Shown piece by piece: positions 1-7,623 of a stretch of 64,000 nucleotides of DNA (positions are counted from its first letter, which is position 1; each line of letters starts with the position of its first letter). Source of the DNA: Chitinophaga eiseniae (lineage in GTDB: Bacteria; Bacteroidota; Bacteroidia; Chitinophagales; Chitinophagaceae); assembly GCF_900167135.1 (NCBI RefSeq), contig NZ_FUWZ01000001.1:1536336-1600335 (forward strand). Reading direction: 5' to 3'. Both the position numbers and the translations under genes were made by a program. A model generated the notes under the pieces. It had not been told where the DNA came from. It did no database searches and saw only the letters and a list, made by a program, of their open reading frames with translations.

Positions 1-428
1 GGGGACTGAAAAAGCTGTTCCTGCAATCAAAAGTGCTGGAATTGCTCGCACTGCAGTGCGACCAGGTGGAAAATGACTTCGGTCATGGGGCGGTGATCCA
101 TAATATCAGCACCCGTGAACTGGAACAGTTGCAACACGCCCGCTACCTGCTGTTGCAGAACCTGCAGGAACCACCAACGCTGGCGGAACTCTCCCGGCTC
201 AGCGGCCTCAATGAATTCAAACTGAAGTCCGGTTTTAAGACCGTTTTCGATAATACTGTTTTCGGTTATTTCAATGACCATCGCCTGGGTATGGCGCGCG
301 AACTGATACTGGCAGGCGGTAAAACCCTCGCGGAAATCGCCGATGATGCCGGCTACTCTTCACCACAGCATTTCAGCAGTGCGTTTAAGAAGAAGTATGG
401 CGTAGCGCCTTCCAAACTGGAACTGTGA
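1..428 (+). CDS. AraC-family transcriptional regulator, 3' part (5' end cut by window)
   Basis: This is the C-terminal part of an AraC/XylS-type DNA-binding regulator. The frame is open from base 3 to the TGA at 426-428, so about 142 codons are seen and the start lies outside the window. The last ~85 residues hold the two helix-turn-helix units of the family: the first around LAELSRLSGLNEFKLKSGFK, the second around TLAEIADDAGYSSPQHFSSA, ending in a typical KKKYGVAPSKLEL tail. The preceding stretch (LFLQSKVLELLALQ) is the linker often seen just before the HTH in Bacteroidota AraC proteins. The effector domain is missing, so the ligand cannot be guessed. It faces a convergent oxidoreductase gene across a hairpin flanked by inverted repeats. 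Confidence 0.9.
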   Translation, partial: GLKKLFLQSKVLELLALQCDQVENDFGHGAVIHNISTRELEQLQHARYLLLQNLQEPPTLAELSRLSGLNEFKLKSGFKTVFDNTVFGYFNDHRLGMARELILAGGKTLAEIADDAGYSSPQHFSSAFKKKYGVAPSKLEL

Positions 429-671
429 TGGCCATGATGATCGCTGATTCCGCTGATTCACGAAGATTAGCTTTATAAATATAATATGACATAATATAAT
501 AATAAGAGGACAGCCCGCCGATATTCGGCGGGCTGTCCTCTTATTTGCATGGGTGTAAACTTAGTTGACTTAATGTAGCCAGCTATTTTCCGATCCGCTT
601 TTATTACGACGGTTTATTCGTTTTGGTCTTCGTGAATCAGTAAAATCAGTGATCATCATGGCCAGCACAGT
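422..671. repeat. 45-bp inverted repeat pair flanking a central hairpin
   Basis: The segment 422-466 and the reverse complement of 627-671 agree at 40 of 45 positions; both contain GGCCATGATGATC and CTGATTCACGAAGA. The left arm starts inside the last codons of the AraC gene and the right arm ends 6 bp before the stop codon of the oxidoreductase gene. The 21-bp hairpin at 501-545 lies between them. A third, looser copy starts at 21842, just after the susD stop. This looks like a REP/BIME-type intergenic element found at gene 3' ends. Confidence 0.75.
501..545. terminator. Bidirectional terminator hairpin
   Basis: There is a perfect 21-bp stem (501-521 with 525-545) around a 3-nt loop, centre GCCCGCCGA/TCGGCGGGC, with A/T-rich ends on both sides. 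It sits between two convergent genes, so it can end transcripts from both. The length and perfection are unusual for a plain terminator. Confidence 0.8.
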
Positions 672-677
672 GCCGGT

Positions 678-1307
678 TTAGTAGGCGACGGTAAACCGTT
701 GCCGGATATGCGCCGGTTTTTCCAGTTCGTCGATAAGGGCGATGGCGTAGTCGGCGGTGGAGATTTTACTTTCGTTGTTGGCGTCGAGGAGCAGCTGGTC
801 GCCACCGAGGCGGAATTTGCCGGTACGTTCGCCGGGTGCGATCATGGCAGCGGGACTTAATACGGTCCACTGGAGATCTTTATCCTGTTTGATGACTTTA
901 TATGCTTCGCGGGTAGCACTGGCGCCTTCTTTCCATGCAGCCGGAAATTCGGGGGTGTCCAGCAGTTCTACGCCGGGTGCCACTTCCAGGCTGCCGGCGC
1001 CGCTCACGGCAATCAGCCGTTTAATACCGGCCTGTTTCAATCCACCGATGATGGCGCGGATCGCTTTTACATAGGTCGCAGTATCATGGGCGCTGTAAGC
1101 GCTGATGACAGCGTCGTTGCCCGCAACAAGGGACGCTACTTCCGCTTCGTTGGTCACGTCGCCTTTCTTTACGGTCAGATGATCGTTTTTAACCTGTATT
1201 TTTTCCGGGTTGCGAACAATGGCGGTTACTTCATGACCTCTGTTCAATGCTTCGTTTAAAAGGGCGCTGCCAATGAATCCTGATGCGCCGATGATAGCTA
1301 CTTTCAT
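678..1307 (-). CDS. NAD(P)-binding oxidoreductase (atypical SDR, NmrA/YwnB-like)
   Basis: The 209-residue protein has an N-terminal Rossmann fold with the dinucleotide motif GASGFIG at residues 7-13, the pattern of atypical short-chain dehydrogenases such as NmrA-like proteins and B. subtilis YwnB. The catalytic YxxxK of classical SDRs is not evident, so redox sensing or reduction of a small flavin or quinone substrate fits better than a classical dehydrogenase. It starts at an ATG with a well-placed promoter at 1394-1425. That promoter overlaps an inverted repeat with the same half-sites and spacing as one at the Rrf2 gene near 59.3 kb; a YwnB-like protein under a YwnA-like Rrf2 regulator is a known pairing. 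The family is clear; the substrate is unknown. Confidence 0.85.
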   Translation of the reverse strand: MKVAIIGASGFIGSALLNEALNRGHEVTAIVRNPEKIQVKNDHLTVKKGDVTNEAEVASLVAGNDAVISAYSAHDTATYVKAIRAIIGGLKQAGIKRLIAVSGAGSLEVAPGVELLDTPEFPAAWKEGASATREAYKVIKQDKDLQWTVLSPAAMIAPGERTGKFRLGGDQLLLDANNESKISTADYAIALIDELEKPAHIRQRFTVAY

Positions 1308-1393
1308 GTTGAATGCGTTTTTGTAGTGATATAATTACAGCCAGTGTTGACCGATTGTTTAACTGTTTTATTTTTTGTTACAGTTTTGTAGGG

Positions 1394-1437
1394 CAAATGT
1401 ACGGGACTTTTTACTGTAACAAAAATAATTACAGTAA
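1394..1437 (-). promoter_or_regulatory. Promoter and Rrf2-type operator of the oxidoreductase gene
   Basis: On the minus strand a -7 box TACATTTG (1394-1401) is preceded, after an 18-bp spacer, by TTTTTG (1420-1425), matching the Bacteroidota promoter. A perfect inverted repeat TTACTGTAA (1411-1419) / TTACAGTAA (1429-1437) covers the -33 box. An extra half-site TGTTACAGT lies at 1376-1384, downstream of the -7 box. The CTGTAA-N9-TTACAG core is repeated exactly at the Rrf2 promoter at 59302-59322. Binding by that Rrf2 protein is inferred. Confidence 0.65.
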
Positions 1438-1584
1438 TTTTTTAAAAAATGGCGGACAATATGGACTCTGTAGATGGTAAGGTGCTGGTTATCAATTAAT
1501 TATTTAATATCAGCCATCTATTTCGTCGTTATTGTCCGCCAGGAGGCTGGTGAACGTCCGCGGGGGCGTACATCAGCCGGGTAG

Positions 1585-3780
1585 TTATTTCAGTACGTAT
1601 ACCTGCCGGGTTTTAGCGGCAGGTGGCGTCATGGTTTTTTCTTTGACTACCGGTGGCACTTCTTCCCTGGTATGGAATTTTTCAGACAGGGTAGGCGCAA
1701 TTACCAGTGAAACGATGGACATCAATTTGATAAGGATGTTCATAGAAGGGCCGGAGGTGTCTTTAAACGGATCACCAACGGTATCGCCTGTTACAGAGGC
1801 TTTATGTGGTTCTGATTTTTTGTAGAAGGTTTCGCCGTTGATTTCCACGCCTTTCTCGAAGGATTTTTTAGCATTGTCCCAGGCGCCGCCGGCGTTGTTC
1901 TGGAAGATACCCATCAGTACACCGCTGACGGTGGCACCGGCGAGGAAGCCGCCCAGTACTTCAGGACCGGCGATAAAGCCGATGAGCAGCGGGGAGATCA
2001 GGGCGATAGCACCTGGCAGGATCATTTCACGGATAGAAGCTTGTGTGGAGATAGCTACGCATTTATCGTATTCCGGTTTACCGGTGCCTTCCATGATACC
2101 GGGTATTTCACGGAACTGGCGGCGTACTTCTTCCACCATGGCCATGGCAGCGCGACCTACCGCGGCGATGGCCAGCGAGGAGAAGATGAACGGGATCATG
2201 CCACCTACAAAGAGACCTGCCAGTACATCGGCTTTATAGATATCGATGCCCTGGATGCCAGCTACTCCAACAAATGCTGCAAACAGCGCCAGGGCGGTGA
2301 GAGCAGCGGAAGCGATGGCAAATCCTTTACCGGTAGCAGCAGTCGTGTTACCAACGGCATCGAGGATATCGGTTTTTTCACGTACGTCTTTCGGCAGTTC
2401 GCTCATTTCTGCGATACCGCCGGCGTTGTCAGCGATAGGACCGAAAGCGTCGATCGCCAGCTGCATGGCGGTGGTGGCCATCATGCCAGCCGCAGCGATC
2501 GCAACGCCATACAGGCCGGCGAAAGCGTAGGAGCCGTAGATGCCCAGTGCCAGCACCAGGATGGGCAGTGCCGTGGATTCCATGCCTACAGACAGGCCGC
2601 CGATGATGTTGGTGGCAGCGCCGGTGGCTGACTGGCGGATGATGGAACGTACCGGACGTTTGCCCATGGCGGTATAATATTCTGTGATGATGCTCATCAG
2701 GGTGCCTACTACCAGGCCCACCACGATGGAACCAAATACCTGTGTTTTGGTGAACTCATGGCCACGCAGCACCATCGGACCTTCAGGCAGTATCCAGCTC
2801 ACGAGGAACCAGGAAGCGATGGCGGTGAGGATAATAGAGCCCCAGTTGCCCATATTCAGCGCTTTCTGTACCACGCCGGTATTGAGGCCGGCGCTGTCGC
2901 TGATGCGTACGAAGAAAGTACCGATCATGGAAAAGATGATGCCGGTACCTGCAATCATCATCGGCAGCAGGATGGGGGCAAGGCCGCCAAACATATCCTG
3001 GGAGGTTGTTTCAGAGCCCAGTACCATGGTTGCCAGTACTGTGGCCACATAGGAACCGAAAAGGTCGGCGCCCATACCAGCTACGTCACCCACGTTGTCA
3101 CCCACGTTGTCTGCTATGGTAGCGGGATTGCGCGGATCGTCTTCGGGGATGCCTGCTTCCACTTTACCTACCAGGTCGGCGCCTACGTCGGCCGCTTTGG
3201 TATAAATACCGCCGCCTACACGGGCGAAAAGGGCGATGCTCTCAGCACCCAGCGAGAAGCCGGTCAGCACTTCGATGGTCCGGATCATTTCAGCTGTATT
3301 GGCGGCCGCTCCGAAGTAGGACTTGAGAATAATGAAGAGGGAACCGAGTCCCAGTACAGCCAGACCGGCAACACCCATACCCATGACGGAGCCGCCGGTG
3401 AAGGAAACGCCCAGCGCTTTGGCAAGACTGGTACGGGCTGCCTGTGCTGTACGCACGTTGGCTTTGGTCGCTATTTTCATTCCGATGAACCCGGCGGTAG
3501 CAGAGAAAGCAGCGCCTATGATAAAGGCGAGGCCTATCGACCAGTGGGAAGTATGATGGGAAGCTCCCATGTAACCCAACAACAGCGCAGCTATGATGAC
3601 AAAGTATATCAGTACTTTATACTCCGCTTTTAAAAATGCCATAGCGCCTTCCGCAATGTGCTGCGCTATTTCTTTCATCTTTTCATTACCCGCATCCTGG
3701 CGGGAAACCCAGGAACTGCGGACTGCAGTAAATAACAAGGCCAGTAATCCAAAACAGGGAACGAGGAAAACGATACTCAT
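1585..3780 (-). CDS. hppA: Membrane-bound ion-pumping pyrophosphatase, K+-dependent type
   Basis: This 731-residue polytopic inner-membrane protein hydrolyses pyrophosphate to pump Na+ and/or H+. Residues 191-242 hold the family signature with [20 protein letters not shown] and the acidic [16 protein letters not shown] stretch that binds Mg-PPi. The segment [10 protein letters not shown] (477-486) has alanine where K+-independent enzymes have lysine, which points to the K+-dependent subfamily. Known Bacteroidota members of this group pump Na+, sometimes with H+, but the coupling ion cannot be settled by eye. The length is usual for the family and the first membrane segment begins at the chosen ATG. 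The gene is monocistronic, downstream of nnr on the same strand with a ~300-bp gap. Confidence 0.95.
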   Translation of the reverse strand: MSIVFLVPCFGLLALLFTAVRSSWVSRQDAGNEKMKEIAQHIAEGAMAFLKAEYKVLIYFVIIAALLLGYMGASHHTSHWSIGLAFIIGAAFSATAGFIGMKIATKANVRTAQAARTSLAKALGVSFTGGSVMGMGVAGLAVLGLGSLFIILKSYFGAAANTAEMIRTIEVLTGFSLGAESIALFARVGGGIYTKAADVGADLVGKVEAGIPEDDPRNPATIADNVGDNVGDVAGMGADLFGSYVATVLATMVLGSETTSQDMFGGLAPILLPMMIAGTGIIFSMIGTFFVRISDSAGLNTGVVQKALNMGNWGSIILTAIASWFLVSWILPEGPMVLRGHEFTKTQVFGSIVVGLVVGTLMSIITEYYTAMGKRPVRSIIRQSATGAATNIIGGLSVGMESTALPILVLALGIYGSYAFAGLYGVAIAAAGMMATTAMQLAIDAFGPIADNAGGIAEMSELPKDVREKTDILDAVGNTTAATGKGFAIASAALTALALFAAFVGVAGIQGIDIYKADVLAGLFVGGMIPFIFSSLAIAAVGRAAMAMVEEVRRQFREIPGIMEGTGKPEYDKCVAISTQASIREMILPGAIALISPLLIGFIAGPEVLGGFLAGATVSGVLMGIFQNNAGGAWDNAKKSFEKGVEINGETFYKKSEPHKASVTGDTVGDPFKDTSGPSMNILIKLMSIVSLVIAPTLSEKFHTREEVPPVVKEKTMTPPAAKTRQVYVLK

Positions 3781-4077
3781 AGAAGCGTATTTAAATTGCT
3801 CGGTTGAAAAAATAGCGTATTGATTGAATAAATGTTATCCAATAAATATAGATAATAAAATTTTGAATTACGAATTCGGGGTAAGGAATTACCGCAGGCA
3901 GGTAAGAAATAACAGAGAAGGGCGTATGGTGGCTCCTCTTAAGGACAAAAAACACGCTGGTAGGTGCATTCGGTTGCAGGAAGGGCGCATGGCATTGGGC
4001 CTGGAAGCCGGAGCAGTAAAGCAGGTGGGAGCGGTTCGTTGGGGAATGAGCCGGCGCGAGGTATTGGTGTTGGCGCC
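3781..4077. other. Intergenic stretch, no gene recognised
   Basis: About 300 bases lie between the hppA start and the nnr stop. The half next to hppA is AT-rich, as expected for its promoter region, but no clean TAnnTTTG box was found. The half next to nnr is GC-rich and open in several frames without any recognisable protein. Confidence 0.5.
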
Positions 4078-5595
4078 TTAATAAAAACACTCCCTGAAGG
4101 CCGCTCCCAGGCAGGCAACAATATCCCCTGCGGTCATGGCTTCCTGTGATAGCTGCGCAGCTGCCAGGTCCCCGGCATAGCCATGCAGCCATGCGCCCAG
4201 CAGTACCGCCGCTTTGGGCGCATAGTCCTGCGCCAGCAGGCCGGTTAAAATACCGGTGAGCACATCGCCGCTACCGCCGGTAGCCATACCGGGATTGCCG
4301 GTGGCGTTAAAATATACGGCGCCGTCGGGACAGGCAATAGCGGTATAACGTCCTTTCAGCAGGATGTAGAGCTGCAGCCGTACCGCCTGTTTGGACAACA
4401 GTTCCAGCCGCTCAAAATCATTGGCAGAGGGACCGAAGAGCCGCTCAAATTCTTTGGGATGAGGCGTGAGGATAGAACCTGCGGGAACCTGGTATAACAG
4501 TGACGGATATACGGAAAGAAGATTCAGCGCGTCTGCATCGATCACCATCGGACGTTTATAGGTGCTCAGCAGTTTTTCGAAAGACCGGGCGGTAGCTGCC
4601 GCAGTGCCCAGTCCCGGCCCAATGCCGATAGTTTTGTAACGGGCGTCGGCCTGTTCATGAAAATGCGCGCTATGGTCCTGCACCTCATCGGTGACAGTCA
4701 TCGCGGCGGGCTCGCTGATCTGCATAATATCATACCCGCAGCGGGGGACATGGCACGTCAGGAGGCCGGCGCCGGCGCGCAGACAGGCTTTGGCGCTCAG
4801 TACGGCGGCGCCCATTTTACCATGACTGCCGGCAATCAGCAGGGCATGGCCAAAGGTGCCCTTGTGCGCAAAAGGTGGCCGCGGCGTGTATATTGTATGC
4901 ATCATCTCCTTATCGGCCAGATGATAGCGTGCAGGCGTGTGCGTTATATATTCCGGGGACAGCCCGATGGGAAGTATCTGTACATCGCCCACCAGCGAGG
5001 CGTTTTCCGGCAGGAGAAATGCCAGTTTATGAAACTCGAAGCTCAGGGTGTAATGGGCCTGTACGACGGGCGTATTGCGGCAACCGGCATCTGCCATCAG
5101 CCCGGAGGGCATATCAATGGCAACAATCGTATGACGCCCGTGCTGGTCATTGATCTTGTGGATGATACCCGCCAGCCAGCCTTCAATGGGTTTGTTCAGC
5201 CCGGTACCAAAAATAGCGTCCACGATCACGGCAGTCGCGGGCAACTCAGGAAAACCGGTAACATCGGCTATTTCGCGGATACGGCCGGCATATTGCTGCT
5301 GCAACCGGCGGTAGTAATATACATAGTCTTCACTGGCCCTGTTGCCGTATTCCAGCAGGCAGGCGGTCACCTGGTAACCTTCTTCCAGCAGCCGGTGTGC
5401 GATCACCAGCCCGTCGCCGCCGTTATTGCCTTTGCCACAGAAAATATAAAAGGGGTGGGAAGGGGCAAAGCGGTCCAAAAGCCAGTCAGCACACCTGCCC
5501 GCAGCCCGCGCCATCAGGTCGGTACTGCTCACGGGCTCCTGTGCGATGGTAAAAGCGTCCGCCTCCCGGATCTGTGCAGCGGTGAAGATTTTCAT
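4078..5595 (-). CDS. nnr: Bifunctional NAD(P)H-hydrate epimerase / ADP-dependent dehydratase
   Basis: This enzyme repairs damaged NADH and NADPH: the N-terminal half epimerises the R and S hydrates and the C-terminal half dehydrates the S form using ADP. Residues 1-205 are the YjeF_N domain, with GKGNNGGDG near 54-62 and VDAIFGTGL. The remainder is the ribokinase-like YjeF_C domain with IGPGLGT, VIDADALNLL and GGSGDVLTG near residue 440, which carries the catalytic aspartate. The chosen start is the ATG at 5595 (MKIFTAAQIREAD), which matches family N termini; an upstream in-frame start at 5655 would add 20 residues, several encoded within a terminator hairpin. The resulting 505-residue length is normal for the fused form. 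Confidence 0.95.
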   Translation of the reverse strand: MKIFTAAQIREADAFTIAQEPVSSTDLMARAAGRCADWLLDRFAPSHPFYIFCGKGNNGGDGLVIAHRLLEEGYQVTACLLEYGNRASEDYVYYYRRLQQQYAGRIREIADVTGFPELPATAVIVDAIFGTGLNKPIEGWLAGIIHKINDQHGRHTIVAIDMPSGLMADAGCRNTPVVQAHYTLSFEFHKLAFLLPENASLVGDVQILPIGLSPEYITHTPARYHLADKEMMHTIYTPRPPFAHKGTFGHALLIAGSHGKMGAAVLSAKACLRAGAGLLTCHVPRCGYDIMQISEPAAMTVTDEVQDHSAHFHEQADARYKTIGIGPGLGTAAATARSFEKLLSTYKRPMVIDADALNLLSVYPSLLYQVPAGSILTPHPKEFERLFGPSANDFERLELLSKQAVRLQLYILLKGRYTAIACPDGAVYFNATGNPGMATGGSGDVLTGILTGLLAQDYAPKAAVLLGAWLHGYAGDLAAAQLSQEAMTAGDIVACLGAAFRECFY

Positions 5596-5634
5596 ATCCT
5601 GCTGTTGAACAATAAAAGTAGCGCAAAAATAAGG

Positions 5635-5673
5635 AACATAAAAAAAACGGATCATGCTTGCCTCATGATCCGT
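5635..5673 (-). terminator. Terminator of the small outer-membrane protein gene
   Basis: A 10-bp stem ACGGATCATG (5647-5656) / CATGATCCGT (5664-5673) with a 7-nt loop is followed, in the minus direction, by a T run. It ends the transcript of the gene at 5701-6225 before nnr. Confidence 0.8.
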
Positions 5674-5700
5674 TTACGGGTTATTAGCGTTTCCGCTATG

Positions 5701-6225
5701 TTAGAAGGTGAATCTTGCAGATACGCCTCCAATTTCTTCTCCGATGAAGTTGGTCGGGCCAACAAACTGAACGTAAGGTTTCAGGTCGGCGCTCAGGTTC
5801 AGCGGTATATTCTTGAAAGTCCATTCCACACCAATGATACCGTCCAGGCCCGGAGACACATAAGTACCTTTGCCTTTGTCGACATAACGGTCCCAGTCAT
5901 AATCACGGCGGTCATAGAAACCTACGTGCGCACCACCACCGGCATACATGTTCAGTTCCGGTCTGCCGATGTTCCAGTGATATTCATACAGACCAGTGAA
6001 GGTAACGTTGGTCTTGTGTCCGTGATTGGTGGTTACCAGTCCTTCAATGGCGTGAGGGCCCTGGATGAAATGTTTGATGGTAAAACCCACAACCCATGGA
6101 TTCAGGCGGATGCCCAGGGCGGTGTTGTAGTTTTCAACGCTGTTGCCGTAGCTTTTCTTTTTTTGCGCGTTAGCCTGTACTGCCAACAGGGCAAACAAGC
6201 TGAAAAATAACACGACTTTTTTCAT
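5701..6225 (-). CDS. Hypothetical small outer-membrane beta-barrel protein
   Basis: The 174-residue protein has a clear Sec signal peptide (MKKVVLFFSLFALLAVQANA, cleavage after ANA). The mature part alternates polar and aromatic residues in short strands (GLYEYHW, LNMYAGGGAHVGFY, YVSPGLDGIIGVEW) and ends in a phenylalanine after SARFTF, typical of a C-terminal beta-signal for BAM. The pattern resembles 8-stranded barrels of the OmpA/OmpW kind found widely in Bacteroidota, but no specific family was recognised. It is monocistronic, with its own terminator. Confidence 0.75.
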   Translation of the reverse strand: MKKVVLFFSLFALLAVQANAQKKKSYGNSVENYNTALGIRLNPWVVGFTIKHFIQGPHAIEGLVTTNHGHKTNVTFTGLYEYHWNIGRPELNMYAGGGAHVGFYDRRDYDWDRYVDKGKGTYVSPGLDGIIGVEWTFKNIPLNLSADLKPYVQFVGPTNFIGEEIGGVSARFTF

Positions 6226-6344
6226 AGATGTTGCTATTTATTGATACAAAAATGTATGCGACTATTAACGTTGGCTATTCGCTCTAAAGTATATGACGGG
6301 CGAATAAAAAATCGGCTTAGCCTTGCAATAACAGTGCCAATACA

Positions 6345-7541
6345 TCATTTGCTTTTCTTGATCAGGGTAACGGGCTTTAATAAACGAAGAAAGACAAATC
6401 CGGCTATACCGGCTATCAGGGAGGCCGCGATCACGGAAATAATGGAGATGATCTGATGTTCCCGCTCCACGTAGGCCAGCGAGGAGATAAAAATAGACAT
6501 GGTGAAACCGATGCCGGCAATCAATCCTACGCCAATCAGCTGCATCCAGCCTGATTTGGAAGGGAGGCTGGCCAGCTTCAGTTTTACAGCGGAAAACGAC
6601 AATATAAAAATACCCAGCGGTTTACCCAGTACCAGCCCTGCAATAATGCCATAACTGATGTCATTATGTAATGCGCCGAGCACATCTGACGGCAGTTGTA
6701 TCGCGGTATTGGCCAATGCAAAGATGGGCATGATGACAAAGTTCACCGGATCATGGAGGTCGTTCACCATGTCCGCTATTTTGTCCTGCGGTATACAGAA
6801 GGCCAGCAATACGCCGGCAATCGTGGCGTGTACGCCGGAGTTGAACAGGCAGTACCAGAGTACCAGGCCCGGAATGAAATATAATATCGGCCGCTTTATT
6901 TTCAGGAGATTAAAAAGGATGGGTACCAGCAGCACACCGCCGGCTATCAGCAGATAATTCATATCCAGGTGCGGCGTGTAGAAAATGGCGATGGTGAGAA
7001 TGGCGCCAAGGTCGTCGATGATGGCGAGCGCCATCAGGAATATTTTCAGGCTTACCGGCACACGGTTGCCCAGCAGGGAGAGAATACCGAGAGAGAAGGC
7101 GATGTCTGTTGCCATCGGGATACCCCAGCCATGGGAGTATTCGGTGCCGCTGTTGAACAGGCTGAAGATGAGCGCCGGGAACAACATGCCGCCGATGGCG
7201 GCGAGTACCGGCAGGATGGATTTACGTAAGGAAGAGAGTTCGCCTACTGTGAGTTCTCTTTTTATTTCCATGCCTACGAGGAAAAAGAAGAGCACCATCA
7301 TGCCGTCGTTTATCCATAACAGGTAGGAGTTGGGTAAATGGAGGGAGCGGTACTGATAGTGATGTCCGCCGGCCGGATCGAAAAGGGCATTCCAGAAGTC
7401 GATATAACCCGCCTGCCACGATGAATTCGCCAATATCATAGACACAAGGGTGCACAGGATCAGGATGATACCTACGGCACGGCTGTCTTTTAAGAAAGTG
7501 TAAATCGGGGAGAGGAGAGTCTTGAATGCGCTTTTGATCAT
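6345..7541 (-). CDS. nhaA: Na+/H+ antiporter NhaA
   Basis: This 398-residue inner-membrane antiporter exports Na+ (or Li+) in exchange for protons and supports pH and salt homeostasis. The sequence shows the family hallmarks: FFFLVGMEIKREL near residues 85-97, the TDIAFS segment (145-150) with the conserved aspartate of TM IV, and IIDDLGAI (174-181) with the adjacent aspartates that bind the ion. About 11-12 hydrophobic segments follow in the usual order. The start ATG at 7541 gives the normal length. It lies in the same strand block as a pyrophosphatase that may also pump Na+, but the genes are not in one operon. Confidence 0.95.
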   Translation of the reverse strand: MIKSAFKTLLSPIYTFLKDSRAVGIILILCTLVSMILANSSWQAGYIDFWNALFDPAGGHHYQYRSLHLPNSYLLWINDGMMVLFFFLVGMEIKRELTVGELSSLRKSILPVLAAIGGMLFPALIFSLFNSGTEYSHGWGIPMATDIAFSLGILSLLGNRVPVSLKIFLMALAIIDDLGAILTIAIFYTPHLDMNYLLIAGGVLLVPILFNLLKIKRPILYFIPGLVLWYCLFNSGVHATIAGVLLAFCIPQDKIADMVNDLHDPVNFVIMPIFALANTAIQLPSDVLGALHNDISYGIIAGLVLGKPLGIFILSFSAVKLKLASLPSKSGWMQLIGVGLIAGIGFTMSIFISSLAYVEREHQIISIISVIAASLIAGIAGFVFLRLLKPVTLIKKSK

Positions 7542-7564
7542 ATTATTTCATTATTTGATTATCG

Positions 7565-7600
7565 GGCCATTGAAGGGATTTGCGTTCCTCTTCAATGGCC
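7565..7600. other. Hairpin between ostA-like gene and nhaA
   Basis: A 10-bp inverted repeat GGCCATTGAA (7565-7574) / TTCAATGGCC (7591-7600) lies between the stop of the OstA-like gene and the start of nhaA. No T run follows it in the minus direction, so it may be an imperfect terminator or an nhaA leader structure. Confidence 0.4.
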
Positions 7601-7623
7601 AAATAACAAAAATAATCAAATAA

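Noticed and set aside
3791..4192. 133-codon minus-strand frame between hppA and nnr
   Set aside because: Its start overlaps the end of nnr in another frame and the translation has no features; it is treated as intergenic.
4657..6210. Long open frame of 517 codons on the plus strand
   Set aside because: It lies antisense to nnr and the small outer-membrane protein gene, both with clear family or signal features; its translation has no recognisable domain.
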